A DNA stretch of 64,000 bases from Forficula auricularia (GCA_024734495.1 JALMQS010000841.1:2356662-2420661), one strand, 5' to 3'; positions 43,735 through 54,555 are shown, counted from the first letter of the stretch. Made by a program: numbers and translations. Notes: generated by a model not told the origin, from the sequence alone.

Positions 43735-44318
43735 TAATATTGATTTATATAATTTTTACTTTACCATACAGGGTATGGTCAAGTATTGTAATCGTGCATG
43801 AAAAAGTGTTTGTTTTTGCTTCTTTTTTTTTTGAAATATCTCAAAAACGTCTGAAACTATTTTGATAAAAAAAAATTGGGCGAAATCAAGGCATTTCGGT
43901 CTACAAAAAAAGCTCCAATAATAAGTGAATATTATATTTTATATATTTTTTGAGATAATAACTGTTTTGTCAAAATGTCTGTTAGTATGTTATTCTGTTA
44001 TTCTGTTCGTCTGTATGTTACCAAATTTTTGTGAAAGAGCTAGCTCAAAAACTAGTGTGAATATCGAAACCAAATTAACACGTAGTTTTGGTGCATTGAG
44101 ATTAAGAGCTGATTAGATTTTGGTACAAATCGACTCAAAATTAAGGGAGGCGGAGGGGGGGGGGTTAAAATTTAAAATTAGAATATTTTCAAACTAAAAA
44201 AAAAATGAAATATACTATAAAATGAATATAAAATAACGAAAATATTTTTTTTCTGGCGTCAAAATTAGGGAAGGGGGCGTGGTTCAAAAAAATTAAAATC
44301 TAGGCCCTTGTACCAAAC
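43735..44318 (+). repeat. Long dispersed repeat X, copy 1 (Helentron-associated)
   Basis: In order: ATGGTCAAGTATTGTAATCG, AAATATCTCAAAAACGTCTG, GAGATAATAACTGTTTTGTC, GAGCTAGCTCAAAAACTAGT and TTGAGATTAAGAGCTGATTA, then a G-run and one minisatellite unit. It continues after the insertion at 44332-44534 with TATGGTAAAGTCAAGTGGAT. Other copies are at 55585-56015 (plus), 58645-59290 (minus) and 62330-62640 (minus, decayed). Confidence 0.78.
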
Positions 44319-44547
44319 TTAACCAGAAGTGATTGTCCTCTAGCTTGATGCAAATAAACATACACACATATGTATCGAAATTATATATCTGTATATATAT
44401 TATTTATTTGTTTGTCAAACATAATTTCGATATATATGTGTATATGTTTATTTGCATCAAGCAGAGGACAACCTCTTTGTTTCACTTTATGAATCAACAA
44501 CTCTTCTACTCTCGGGAAAACAAAAACTTTTCAATTAACCAGAAGTG
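44319..44547 (+). mobile_element. Palindromic retroelement in repeat X, 13-bp TSD
   Basis: TTAACCAGAAGTG flanks the insert (44319-44331 and 44535-44547). The uninterrupted paralog at about 40726-40745 shows the empty site. The insert is a palindrome (CTTGATGCAAATAAACATAC and its inverse, about 65-bp arms) followed by a single-copy tail with CAACTCTTCTACTCTCGGGA. The same tail ends 49452-49629. Confidence 0.92.
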
Positions 44548-44559
44548 TATGGTAAAGTC

Positions 44560-44977
44560 AAGTGGATGGCCACATCAGAACGTGCTAATTTATTTTTTTA
44601 AGAAATATTTCCTGTGTAAAAAAGAAGAAAAGAGATCAGATGTCATAAACAGGTATTTCCGGATACCTTGAAAAGACCGTGAGATAAAAGAAATGCATCA
44701 TCGGCAAAATTGCAAACCATGCTGTCTCTCGTATTAACTGCGTTTCCCATTCGGTGGTTGCTCTGAGAAATGTGATCTCATTTCCATGAATATAACAATT
44801 CCTTAATAAACTGAGTACTTATGTAAGTTTTTAGAATATTATCTCTTTCAATTATATACGTATTTTCCTTTAATTTGGATTTTTGTTCAATAGGGATAAA
44901 TTTTTTTATCAAATTTATACTAAATTAAATTTTATTGGCGGAAAGTACGATATTGATGACATCTATTCAAGATATAT
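44560..44977. other. No gene seen
   Basis: End of repeat X (GGCCACATCAGAACGTGC) then unassigned AT-rich sequence. Confidence 0.45.
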
Positions 44978-45054
44978 AGAATTAATAAGTTTTGAAAGTT
45001 TATAATGGGAAAATAAGGAAAAGTTTTTATGTGTGAATTTTCTATTTATCAGCC

Positions 45055-45085
45055 AACGTTTCGTCGACCTTGCCGACTTCTTCAG
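45055..45085 (-). ncRNA. Hammerhead-like core A
   Basis: Minus strand: CTGAAGA, extra A, GTCGGCAAGGTCGAC hairpin, GAAACGTT, with U as the cleavage-site base. Helix I can start as AGCC/GGCT. Core complete. Confidence 0.55.
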
Positions 45086-45126
45086 GGCTTCAAATAGTCA
45101 TACCACACATTCGTCTCTTTGAAACC

Positions 45127-45157
45127 CTGTAGAAGTCGGCAAAGTCGACGAAACGTT
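45127..45157 (+). ncRNA. Hammerhead-like core B, mutated
   Basis: Plus strand: CTGTAGA instead of CTGANGA, so the invariant A6 is U. The rest (hairpin, GAAACGTT) is intact. Probably inactive. Confidence 0.45.
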
Positions 45158-45217
45158 GGCTGATAAATATAAAAGTCACACATAAAAACGTGTGCCTTAC
45201 TCGTTTATTAATCAGCC

Positions 45218-45248
45218 AACGTTTCGTCGACTTTGCCGACTTCTACAG
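45218..45248 (-). ncRNA. Hammerhead-like core C, mutated
   Basis: Minus strand: the same CTGTAGA change as core B, suggesting that B and C were copied from one template. Helix I AGCC/GGCT is kept. Confidence 0.45.
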
Positions 45249-45290
45249 GGCTTCAAATATTCATGCCACACATTCGTCTCTTTGAAAACC

Positions 45291-45321
45291 CTGAAGAAGT
45301 CGGCAAAGTCGACGAAACGTT
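45291..45321 (+). ncRNA. Hammerhead-like core D
   Basis: Plus strand: CTGAAGA, extra A, GTCGGCAAAGTCGAC hairpin, GAAACGTT. Core complete; helix I is only CC/GG. Confidence 0.5.
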
Positions 45322-45709
45322 GTCTGATAAATAAAAAAGTCACATATAAAAACTTGTCCTTATTTTCCCATTATAATCTTTCAAATTAATACAAATTATG
45401 GACGGAAATGATAATAAGAATTAATAAGCTAGTTCCAATTCTATACATAGACACCTATCGGTGAACAACAACTTTTCTCACAAAAAATATGTTTGTTATT
45501 CACAGAGTGGTTCTAGTGGTTGCAAATTTTCACCAATATGTAGGAATTGAATTGAGTCGTAGAATAAGTAAGATTTTTATGGAAAGTTCATAAGGATCTT
45601 TTAATGAATTTATACTCCTTTTTACACGAAATAAATAAAATTAAAAAAAATAAATAAATATTAAGAAAATAATTTAAGTATATTAAGGTAGTTTATTAGT
45701 AGAGAGAAA

Positions 45710-45830
45710 CAAAGAGGTTGTCCTCTGCTTGATGTAAATAAACATACACACACATATATATATAATTTATTTGTTTGAAACTATAGTTTCAAAGGCTTGG
45801 CCCTCATCATTGTCTTTTTAATTATAAATA
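45710..45830 (-). mobile_element. ACTATAGT-subtype ribozyme element, decayed
   Basis: The head GTTGTCCTCTGCTTGATGTA joins a TTTGAAACTATAGTTTCAAA block. On the minus strand the core reads ATGATGA, with the essential C3 changed to A. The hairpin is GGGCC-AA-GCCTTT and the triplet GTT. It links the CTTGATGC head (44 and 49 kb elements) to the ACTATAGT core family. Confidence 0.65.
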
Positions 45831-46445
45831 TTATTTTTCATGGGATCAGTAGTGAAAATTTTTTCCTTCTTTCTCAGCTTGTGAGTCATGCAGAATTAAA
45901 AACAATTTTTGGGACACATCCATCTTAAATATATTTACCCCTTCCCTAACAAAGGACAGCCGAACAATGGAGGGAGGGGGGTGCCCACTTTCCTTTATCT
46001 AAAATTGGTTGTTTTGACAGTAAATTTTAAGCAGATTTTATTAGATATGTTTAATTTTATATCAGAAAGACACATCCCCTCTGAAGTTGAACCCAAATTG
46101 AAATTTAGAAAAATCATCATCTTTTTCGAAAATAAAAAAAAAACTTGTTTTTATAAATATAAATGTTTATTTTTTTACTGGACATTTTTCAACGAAATAA
46201 GCAAAAAAAATGTTTTGAGAGAATGTAATCGCTTGGGAAGGCTTACAGAGTAAAATTTGAAAATATTCGTATGAATATCTACAATATTACAATTTTCATT
46301 CACCGATCTAGGATCTAGTAAACCATCATCATCCTCAAGTGAATTTAAAACTAAATTGGTGAAAAAGGGGAAAATTTTTCAAGTTTCAATATTTTTTGGT
46401 TTTCAAACAGTTGGTTTGGGCTTAAAAAGTTGTTATTAATACTAA
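45831..46445. other. No gene seen
   Basis: The plus frame 45909-46253 is rich in Lys, Phe and Ile and has no domain. No repeat copy noticed. Confidence 0.45.
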
Positions 46446-46587
46446 CATCCCTGATAACACACTCGTTCTAAAAGATGTTTTCTTGACATTAAGATATCTT
46501 ATAGACATCTTAGACATCTTAAAGTCATCTTAAATACAATAAGCGATAAATAAGACATCTTCTAGATCGAGCGTGCTATCTGGGATG
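46446..46587. mobile_element. Small palindromic MITE, copy 3, both termini
   Basis: CATCCCTGATAACACACTCG, then TTCTAAAAGATG, is inverted at the right end as CATCTTCTAGATCGAGCGTG, then CTATCTGGGATG. Internal repeats of AGACATCTTA. It defines the ends of the family at 3286 and 35506. Confidence 0.85.
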
Positions 46588-47689
46588 TGTACCGAATTTC
46601 AGTTCAAGATTAATATTTAAATTTTCTTGATGAATCAGAGAAGAACTAGACAATTAACAATGTTAAACCGATTGGATTAAAAAAATAAACAAATAAAAAG
46701 ATGAAGAGTTAAATAGGATGGTTATACTAAGACATAAAATTGAGCAAAGATTCTCACTCAGTTCATAATAACTTTTATATTAGCGGAGAGATCATAAAAG
46801 TAGTTTTTAATGAGTATTAAGAATCATTTTCTCTACTGAATACAAATAGCATAATTAAATGATTACGTACTTGTAAAGGGATAGGGAATCATGAATCATT
46901 AGTTTTTTTTTCTCTCTTTCCCTATATATAACTTCAAGACAAGCCGAAGAAAAGAGAAAGGAAAGAAAAAGAATAATTTCGACAAGGTTGTCCATTTGAT
47001 ATCCGTGAAATTGAATTTACTTTATAGGCAGGAATTATTTCCCTCGTTTATTATATTAATAAATTGTAATCAAATTAATAAATAATTGAAATGAATATTA
47101 AATATATAATAAAATCATATTAGTATATAAATTGAATTTTAAATGGATAATGCAGTCAAATGAAGTATTTGTTTGTTAATTATATAAAAAGTTGTTAGTA
47201 TTTTGATCTAAAAACAAGAGGACTAAAATAAATCTAATCATTCAAAAAATTGCTATGACTCTCGGTGGGTTAAATAAGACCATTAAATTTACTCAAAAAT
47301 TTTGAATATTTTTTTTTTTTACTTTTTTGGGTTTAAACATGTTTCAAACGTGTTGGAACATTATTTCCCAAAAAATTTTATTATATTTATTTGTTTGAAT
47401 TCAGATAATCACCATAATTCAAGGGTTTCCCGAACTATGTTCCGCAGAACAATGTTGAAAATGTGAATAAGTGTTCAGTGAAAGCCTAGAATGATTTTAT
47501 TAACTGACTTTATTTTATATTAGAATTTAACTATCTAATATTGTCTAATTTGAAATCTTGCTTTACTATTTTTATATTTTCTTGTCAACTTTTTTGATTT
47601 TTTACGCTTTGGCGAAAATCCCTACAGGGGTAACATTTATTAATGAATTGAGGAATTAATAAGGTAGCGTAAATTCAATAAGAATTCAC
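46588..47689. other. No gene seen
   Basis: Unassigned AT-rich sequence with purine-rich GAAAAGAGAAAGGAAAGAAA near 46950. Confidence 0.5.
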
Positions 47690-47995
47690 CCCGAGGGGTG
47701 AACCGCGATTGGAATTAGCTGTACACCTCTTTGGAATTATGTGGAATTATTTTGGAATTCATTAATAATGCCTCTCATCTATTGTCTTCTACTTGGAAAT
47801 AAAAGTGGAAGTGGAACTAGGTGTACACGATATTAGGTCCCGGTTCACCCCTCGATTCACCCCATGACTATTGTAGAAAGCGATCGGTGAACAACTCATT
47901 TTCTCATTCATAAGAATATGTTTGTTATTCACCGATGGCGAGCGCTTACTATATAATCCTTGCTGATTTCGCCAATATCTATCTATCTATTTTCC
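47690..47995. repeat. Inverted repeat with CACCCC ends
   Basis: GGGGTGAACCGCGATTGGAA at the left pairs with sequence ending GGTCCCGGTTCACCCC at about 47847-47862, and GTGTACAC phrases lie inside. The tail, GTTTGTTATTCACCGATGGC, then GAGCGCTTACTA, resembles both 45445-45520 and the 63-kb array units (TTCACAGATGGCGAGCATCC). Confidence 0.6.
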
Positions 47996-48104
47996 CTTCA
48001 AATTATTCATGGTGTTCCGTTAAAATTTCAGGATTTATGAAGTGTTCCGTTGTAGAAAATGTTTGAGAAATCCTGCCATAATTCAAGAAAATAACCTTGT
48101 AGAA

Positions 48105-48850
48105 AGTTAGTTCATGTCATGGAAAATGCTGGATATCTATAAATCTAAAAGTTTTAACAAAAATCCAGTAAAAGTAAACGTTCAACTCAACAAAATTTCT
48201 TAGAGAATGAGATAGGAATCAAGTTTATAGGATGAGTGGTTTTCATTTTATGAAGGAAAAATGCGATTTTTTGCCAAAAATTGCAGTTTTTCAAAACCTC
48301 AATCTCATTGCGGAACGGATTACCATTTATACAATTAAGATAAACTTTTGTTTGAATTGTATCAAATTTAATATAGTTCAAAAATGTATAGAGAGGTCTT
48401 TGTCGAAAACGTGCTCCTCCATGGTGAAAATGGGAAAATATCAAAAAAAAAGTGCGAGTTTTTGGAATTTGCCGAAACAGAAAAAATAGGCCAATATTCA
48501 ACTAGCCCTTGAACCCGAACGGTAGGTCGGAGATAAAACCTAAATAATGAAATTTGTAGGAAATTTTATGAGCTTTCATTTTGAATATCAAGATTATTTA
48601 CGAAAATTTGATAGTTTTCGAGTTATAATCAAAAAACCGCCAAAAAATGGAAATTTTTTTGCATTTTCTACAATGTTGGGTCACGAAATTTTGGTGGGAG
48701 ACTTCAGAATTGGATCCAGCGACCCAAAAAACATATATATGTAAAAAATCAGAACTACCCCAAAACTTTCCCCATAGGGGCCATTTGAGCACTATTTGAC
48801 TAGACTATTTGTTGTTGTAGTATATCAGAAAAAATATATAAATATAAGGA
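48105..48850 (+). mobile_element. Half copy of the 1.4-kb foldback element
   Basis: Matches 25345-26000 in the same orientation. Shared pieces include GGATGAGTGGTTTTCATTT, CGAACGGTAGGTCGGAGA, ATGAAATTTGTAGGAAATTT and AACTACCCCAAAACTTTCC. An ~85-bp insertion with TTCAAAAATGTATAGAG lies inside it (about 48350-48445). Confidence 0.78.
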
Positions 48851-49439
48851 GCTCGAATGAGTGTAGCTTATGAGCTTATGAGTTTCCCGTTACCTTCCGT
48901 ATAATACTTAAATAACGATTATAAATATTAATACACAGATAACTCAATTATATTCTCTTTTGTTTGGTATGTCCATTGTAAAATAAAGAATAAAACATGT
49001 CAATAAAATTACCTAACATCTTACCTTTCATAAAATAATACCATTTTTCCTCTTTTTTCCCACTATTAAATATAATTAAACTATTAAGTAAAACTCTTAA
49101 GAACACTTAGCGAATTTTTCAGTGCTTTAAAATATAAATAAATTTTAATTTTACTATATATGTAATGAAATTTTCTACAAGTTGTAAGAGCGTTTGATTT
49201 CTTGTTAAGAAATATAATTATATAATTATATTAGAAAAAAACTTTCGTAAAACTATTTTTTATTGAATGATGATCGTCTCCGAGTAGTTATTTAATTATT
49301 TTTTCATTAAGAATAGGTGATTTAATCAAAATCTCACAGTAAATAGAATTGATTTAAGTAAATTGATATATTATGATAAATTTGAATTCAAATATGTCCA
49401 TCGTTGCAATCTTTATTGTTTAATTGATGTTTATTAGTT
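48851..49439. other. No gene seen
   Basis: Unassigned AT-rich sequence. Confidence 0.5.
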
Positions 49440-49641
49440 GATGATTATCAACAAAGAGAAACAAAGAGGCTGTCCTCTCTGATGCAAACAAACATACACA
49501 CATATACCATATATCGAGATGATATATATGTGTGTATGTTTATTTGCATCAAGCAGAGGACAACCTCTTTGTTTCTCTTTGTGAATCAACAACTCTGCTA
49601 CTCTCGGCAAAACAAAAACTTTTCAATTAGATGATTATCAA
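49440..49641 (+). mobile_element. Palindromic retroelement with perfect 12-bp TSD
   Basis: GATGATTATCAA is duplicated at 49440-49451 and 49630-49641. The insert is a palindrome (AGAGAAACAAAGAGGCTGTC and its inverse, about 65-bp arms, ATATATGTGTGTATG near the centre). The single-copy tail CAACTCTGCTACTCTCGGCA, then AAAC, follows. It is a sister of 44332-44534. Confidence 0.93.
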
Positions 49642-50638
49642 GCAAATTTATTAAAAAAAGATTTTCTCTCTTATTTTAGAATCGATTCCAATTCTATTTT
49701 ATTTAATATTTGCCAAAAATTATATTGTTTAGAATTCTGATTAGGATTTTAATGTAATTCCTGCATAAATTTTGATGAACTGATTTCTCATTGCATCAGA
49801 GGAGAAGTTTGCATCCCTTGCATGTTTGAAATATATATATATGAGTTCCAAATTTTTATTAGTAAGAAGTCAAAGAACTTACTTAGGGAGAGGGGATTCC
49901 CAATGAAAACCAGGTGGTTTTGCTACACTCAGATCGAGCGTAGTGTATATATATGTTATACTTGGCTGCTAAGCAAAAAGAATAAGGGTAATTTAGAAAA
50001 CAAATTTAATAAATTAATTTTTTATTAAAAATAGCCTTGCCAGGATATGGGCACAAGTAGATTGAATGGAGGCACTAGAAGAAAATCAATTGTGGTATTT
50101 AGTAAAAATATTTAACTTAGGAATAAAAATCGTAAAGGAAAAAAAAAGTAATCAGAGAAACTTGTCTGATCTTGTAATCAACGGCGGGATAAGGAGAAAA
50201 TATATGTCTGCGCACCTCCTATCGATAATTTCGATAAAGGGAAAAATCGGATCCCTGGAATAATTCGCTCCCAAGCTTGACCTAAATAAATTTGATATAA
50301 ATAAACATTCCAATAATAATTCAGATATTTCTCTATTTAAATATATTAAATAAATTAGATAAATAAATCAACTGGTGTGTTAAACACACGACTTTCACAT
50401 TTTAACTTATTTGAAGGAGATCGGGTTAGCCGATGGAAGCCATTTCCTTGTAAAATAAAAAAATAAACTGCAACGGATCGTTGCTAAACTTTATCCAAAT
50501 TCATTTGAAATATTAATATGTTTTGCTGCCTTGGTGTGTACTGGATATATTAATTATTTATCCTTTAACAATAAAAAAATAATATGTTTATTCCTTTATT
50601 TTTAATCAGATATCATTTGCAGTTCATGTTGACTTTAA
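49642..50638. other. No gene seen
   Basis: Short frames (49822-50028, 50066-50263) have no domain. Nothing else recognised. Confidence 0.45.
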
Positions 50639-50984
50639 TTCAAAAATAATGATCGATAGTCGAGGAATAACCATTCTACATTGGATTTTTGACGTTTCGG
50701 TTATTATTAGTAACCATTGCTGAAGACATGGAGGAATCGACTTAAAATCAAAAATAGCCATCGATTCTCATCTAATATTCGAGGAATAACAATTCTACAT
50801 TAGATTTTTGACGCTTTGATTATTATTGGTAACCATTGCTGAAGACATGGAGGAATCAGCTTAAAATCAAAAACAATGATCAATTCTTATCTAATACTAG
50901 AGGAATAACCTTATTGCATTCCATTTTTGATGTTTTGACTATTAATGGCAACATCTACTGAAAACGTGGAAGAATCGACTTAAA
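50639..50984. repeat. Three-unit ~118-bp tandem array with CGTTTCGG motif
   Basis: Units begin TCAAAAATAATGATCG, TCAAAAATAGCCATCG and TCAAAAACAATGATCA at about 50639, 50747 and 50866. Each ends with GACATGGAGGAATCGACTTA or a variant. The first unit keeps GACGTTTCGGTTATTATTAG, then TAACC, on the minus strand a TAACC hairpin before GAAACGTC. Units 2 and 3 have lost it progressively. Confidence 0.82.
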
Positions 50985-51246
50985 ATCAAAAAGACTAAAT
51001 TCTTTTATGGCAAACAACTCAAACTTGAGCATTGGATAAAGTAAAAAATGTTATATCCCTATCCCTTAATCTAAGAAGGAAAACTGAAAAAGTATGTAAA
51101 TAAGTAAATAAATATATTAATTAATAACTACGAATACATTGTATGTAATGTAGAAGTTAAAAATAATATTCCATATCCCGGAGTGTTAGGGATATTATTG
51201 TAAAAAATGTATACAAATCTTTTTGGCTAATAAACACTTTAAAAAA
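50985..51246. other. No feature recognised
   Basis: AT-rich spacer. Confidence 0.5.
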
Positions 51247-51411
51247 GGGTTATCCGAGGGGTTAGCGTGCCAGACTGCTAATCAAGTGAACCCGGGTTCG
51301 AATCCGACACGAGGCAACCAGCTAAAAATCTGACCCTGCAAAGAAGTCTTAATTTAATATCAGTATCGTAAATTGGCTGATGGCTAGAAGGGCCGAAAAG
51401 CCAAAAAAAAA
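51247..51411 (+). mobile_element. tRNA-derived SINE (serine-like head)
   Basis: The head has GACTGCTAATC, as in tRNA-Ser(GCT), and a perfect B box GGTTCGAATCC at 51295-51305. An A-box-like TATCCGAGGGGTTAGCG is at about 51251-51267. The T-stem does not pair and the long variable arm of serine tRNA is absent, so it is not a working tRNA gene. A unique body follows with AATTGGCTGATGGCTAGAAG, then GGCCGAAAAGCC and an A9 tail. Typical of a short SINE transcribed by RNA polymerase III. Confidence 0.75.
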
Positions 51412-52790
51412 CTTATTTGAGATCATCGCGACACCCCTAATTTACACCCCCTTCCTTTATTTCATTCGGATTAAAATTTATACACGACTAATTCATGTCA
51501 GTTGATAAGTACACCAATTTAAAAAAAATATCCTTATTGCCGTTTTTGAGAAAATAAAAAAAAAAAAACTTTCATGTAAATGTTCACTTCCGGTGTTCCG
51601 ATTTCACCCAAAAGCTTGCTGTACTCCTTCTAGCCTATATCGAGATTAAGTTTCGAATTTCCTAGCTATGAGACTTATGGTTGCGAAACGCAGGAGGGTG
51701 CATATATACGTACATACATACGTACATACGCACAGACCACTGGATTTTTGCCCCCTTTTTTTCCAAAATGAAATTAACTTTTTTCATCTCTGAGATACAA
51801 TCTCTCAAAGAGTCAGAAACCAGACAGGCCATCGCAATACTTCACATATCTATATTTTTTATAGAATATTAATGTGAAATTAAAAGGGACTTATTGGTTA
51901 ATTATATATTCAAACACAAGCATTAAATAATAAGAAATAGACATAAAGATAGCTTAATATACGATAAAATAGATTATGAAGTGTATTTTATTATATGAAA
52001 GTTTAATAAATTTCCAATTAATGCATAATAACTTTACGTTCCTCAATCGGTTTTCTCCATTTAAGATTTACCTAATTCTTTAGTTAAAATGTTTGATATC
52101 TACTCTTAAAATACTTTAATTAATCTGAAACAAGCAATTATAATCAAATATATTTGTAAGAAAAAGTATTTGAATATTAGTATATGTACTACAAGATATT
52201 TCCCTATTTGAAAAAAGTACTAAGTGTGAATAAAAATAATTTAGTTATTTTCATTCTTTTAAAAACCAACATTCTCTCCTTCTTCGATAATTAAATGGTT
52301 TACAAGATTTTTTATTTTTATCTACTTATTTTAGAAATTTTCGAAACGTCAATGAAAATCATTTTCAAACATGATTATTTATTTATTTATTTTAAACTGT
52401 ATGTTTAGATTCTGATATCAAGAGAACGGAAGCTCCTGAGAAGTTTCTTCTGATGATAAAATATTTGCATTTCTAAAATAAAGAAGTGAAAAGATTTTGT
52501 GCTTTTAGTTTAAGAATTTTCAGGTGAAAATTAAAAAAAAAAAATTGTGGGGGTGGGGCTTTTTAGTTGTAGCTAAAGAGCTGAAATTTGGCATAAAAGC
52601 TTTTTTTTAATATACTACACATCAAATCTAAATTACCAGACTCAAATTAAAACTCTAAATAAAAAAACCTGCTGAGTTTTTAAAAAATTTTCAGCTTTTC
52701 CTATAGTTTGAACTTCACCTAGCTAATGTGTAGAAGCTAGTTAATGTGCAACCTTTTGCTTCATATCGGACATTTGCAAGTAGTCGTTTA
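51412..52790. other. No gene seen; ACATACGT microsatellite
   Basis: CGTACATACATACGTACATA lies near 51709-51728. The rest is unassigned. Confidence 0.5.
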
Positions 52791-52796
52791 CTTAAT

Positions 52797-53464
52797 TATG
52801 ATTTAAAATTTGAATTTTTATTTAAATCACACATAATTAATTATGATTATTTATTGAACACGAACAAATAATACAATATAACTACGACATTTGGATCGAC
52901 TTATTTATTCTGCGATCGTTCTCAAGTAACTAAACTTTTGAGAATCTATATAGCCCCTATATAGTAACTATATAGTTTGAAACATTGTGCTCCTAGGGAT
53001 TATTTGTTCGTGTTTCTAGTAACTAAACTTGAAAACGATCGCAGAATAAGTCGATCGAAACGTCGTAGTTATATTGTATTATTTGTTCGTATTTCTAGTA
53101 ACTAAACTTGAAAACGATCGCAGAATAAGTCGATCGAAACATCGTAGTTATATTGTATTATTTTTTCGTATTTCTAGTAACTAAACTTGAAAACGATCGC
53201 AGAATAAGTCGATCGAAACATCGTAGTTATATTGTATTATTTGTTCTTGTTTCTAGTAACTAAACTTGAAAACGATCGCAGAATAAGTCGATAGAAACAT
53301 CGTAGTTATATTGTATTATTTGTTCGTATTTCTAGTAACAAAACTTGAAAACGATCGCAGAATAAGTCGATAGAAACGTCGTAGTTATATTGTATTATTT
53401 GTTCGTGTTCAATAAATAATTATAATTAATTATGTGTGATTTAAATAAAAATTCAAATTTTAAT
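52797..53464. mobile_element. Foldback element with a five-unit 79-bp hairpin array
   Basis: The left arm (52797-52940) and right end (about 53380-53464) are inverted: AATCACACATAATTAATTAT and its inverse. Between them are five tandem units with exact 79-bp spacing (AAACTTG at 53025, 53104, 53183, 53262 and 53341). Each unit has a GATCG...CGATC hairpin directly followed by GAAACGTC or GAAACATC, then GTAGTTATATTG. TAACTA before and TAGTTA after the motif could pair as helix I. The CUGANGA box is replaced by TTGAAAA, so the ribozyme core is incomplete. Confidence 0.85.
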
Positions 53465-54555
53465 CAAATTAATCACAAAAATAAAAGCTTCAACAGCTTC
53501 ATTACTATAATAATAAATATGCTTTAAAATATTCAGACATTTCTAAAAAAAAAATTTGAAAAATTTGGCGTAAATTAAATACTTTGGCCATTTGGAGGGG
53601 TAAAATATTTTGTTTTCAAAAAAGAGAGAGAATAATAGTTGAATGTGCACATACCATATATTTAATTAGCGCAAAGTGCGGTAGACCAATATGGAGGGTA
53701 TTGATTTTAATGTGTATTAAATTGTTGTTTTTTTTTTTTTTATTTTAAACTAAAATTAATCGAAAAATTATAAGAATCATTAAAAATGAAGACAATGGGT
53801 ATAATTTTGTTGCAAGGGGGGGGGGGGTAGTTAAAGTGAATCGCTGCTTAGTTGCTCTCTGCTCTAGGGCATTCGAAAGAGAGAAAAAAAAACATCGAAA
53901 ATGATTGCAGTCGATTTGTGATCTCCATATTTAGAAATGCTGGTTTGAAAATTTAAAATAAATCATCCTACGTGTCTAAATTCTTTACGATCATTAAATA
54001 TGAAAATCTCTTCCTTTTTGCATATCCATGTCCATTTCGTTTTGTTAATTTAATTTATTACAGAGGTAATACAAAAGACAGGTGGTTCGGATAATAATAC
54101 AATGATAATATTTAAATTCATTTACAAGTTGATATTATGTTTTAGTAGGGAATTAGCCACTTGTTGTTCAGCCCTAATCAAATTACACGGACAGCTATAA
54201 AATATTTTTTTTTTTGCTCTTTTATTAAATTTGCTTCTGTGATTCATTTTATGGAGGCGACCGCTATTATCTAATCTTGCCTTGGAGATAAAATACATAG
54301 ACAGAGAAAAAATCATGGCTGAAAATTATTTTTCTCCACGTCAGATATTTTCAAGCACAACGAATACCCATATAATTTTATTTTTTATTTTTATTTACAT
54401 ATTATTATAATATATCAAATTTAAGAGAAATAGTTAAACGATTTTTTCTTGAAAATGTATTATAAAAAAAAAATTATTCCAAGAAAATTTGAACTGAGGT
54501 TCTCGCCACCGTACAATTTATCCATCAAACCATGGCCGTAGTCAGTATATTGTAA
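53465..54555. other. No gene seen
   Basis: Unassigned AT-rich sequence with a G13 run near 53816-53828. Confidence 0.5.

Larger units (their letters stand above)
44978..45428. mobile_element. Double-palindrome retroelement with four ribozyme-like cores, perfect 12-bp TSD
   Basis: AGAATTAATAAG is duplicated at 44978-44989 and 45417-45428. The 427-bp insert contains two successive inverted pairs of a block with CAGCCAACGTTTCGTCGAC. The order of strands is minus, plus, minus, plus. The outer arms also pair (TTTATAATGGGAAAATAAGG and its inverse). A short single-copy end (TACAAATTATGGACGG) precedes the right duplication. Each block contains TTGAAACCC or TTCAAATA spacers. Confidence 0.92.

Noticed and set aside
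50690..50745. Complete hammerhead in the 118-bp array
   Set aside because: The hairpin-GAAACGTC half is present on the minus strand but no CTGANGA box lies before the hairpin.
50639..50984. CRISPR-like array
   Set aside because: Eukaryotic context, only three diverged units, no constant repeat with unique spacers; it is a degenerate tandem repeat.
51247..51411. Functional tRNA-Ser gene
   Set aside because: The T-stem and acceptor stem do not pair and the long variable arm is missing; the unique body and A-tail fit a SINE.
53005..53400. CRISPR-like array of 79-bp units
   Set aside because: The whole unit repeats, including what would be the spacers.
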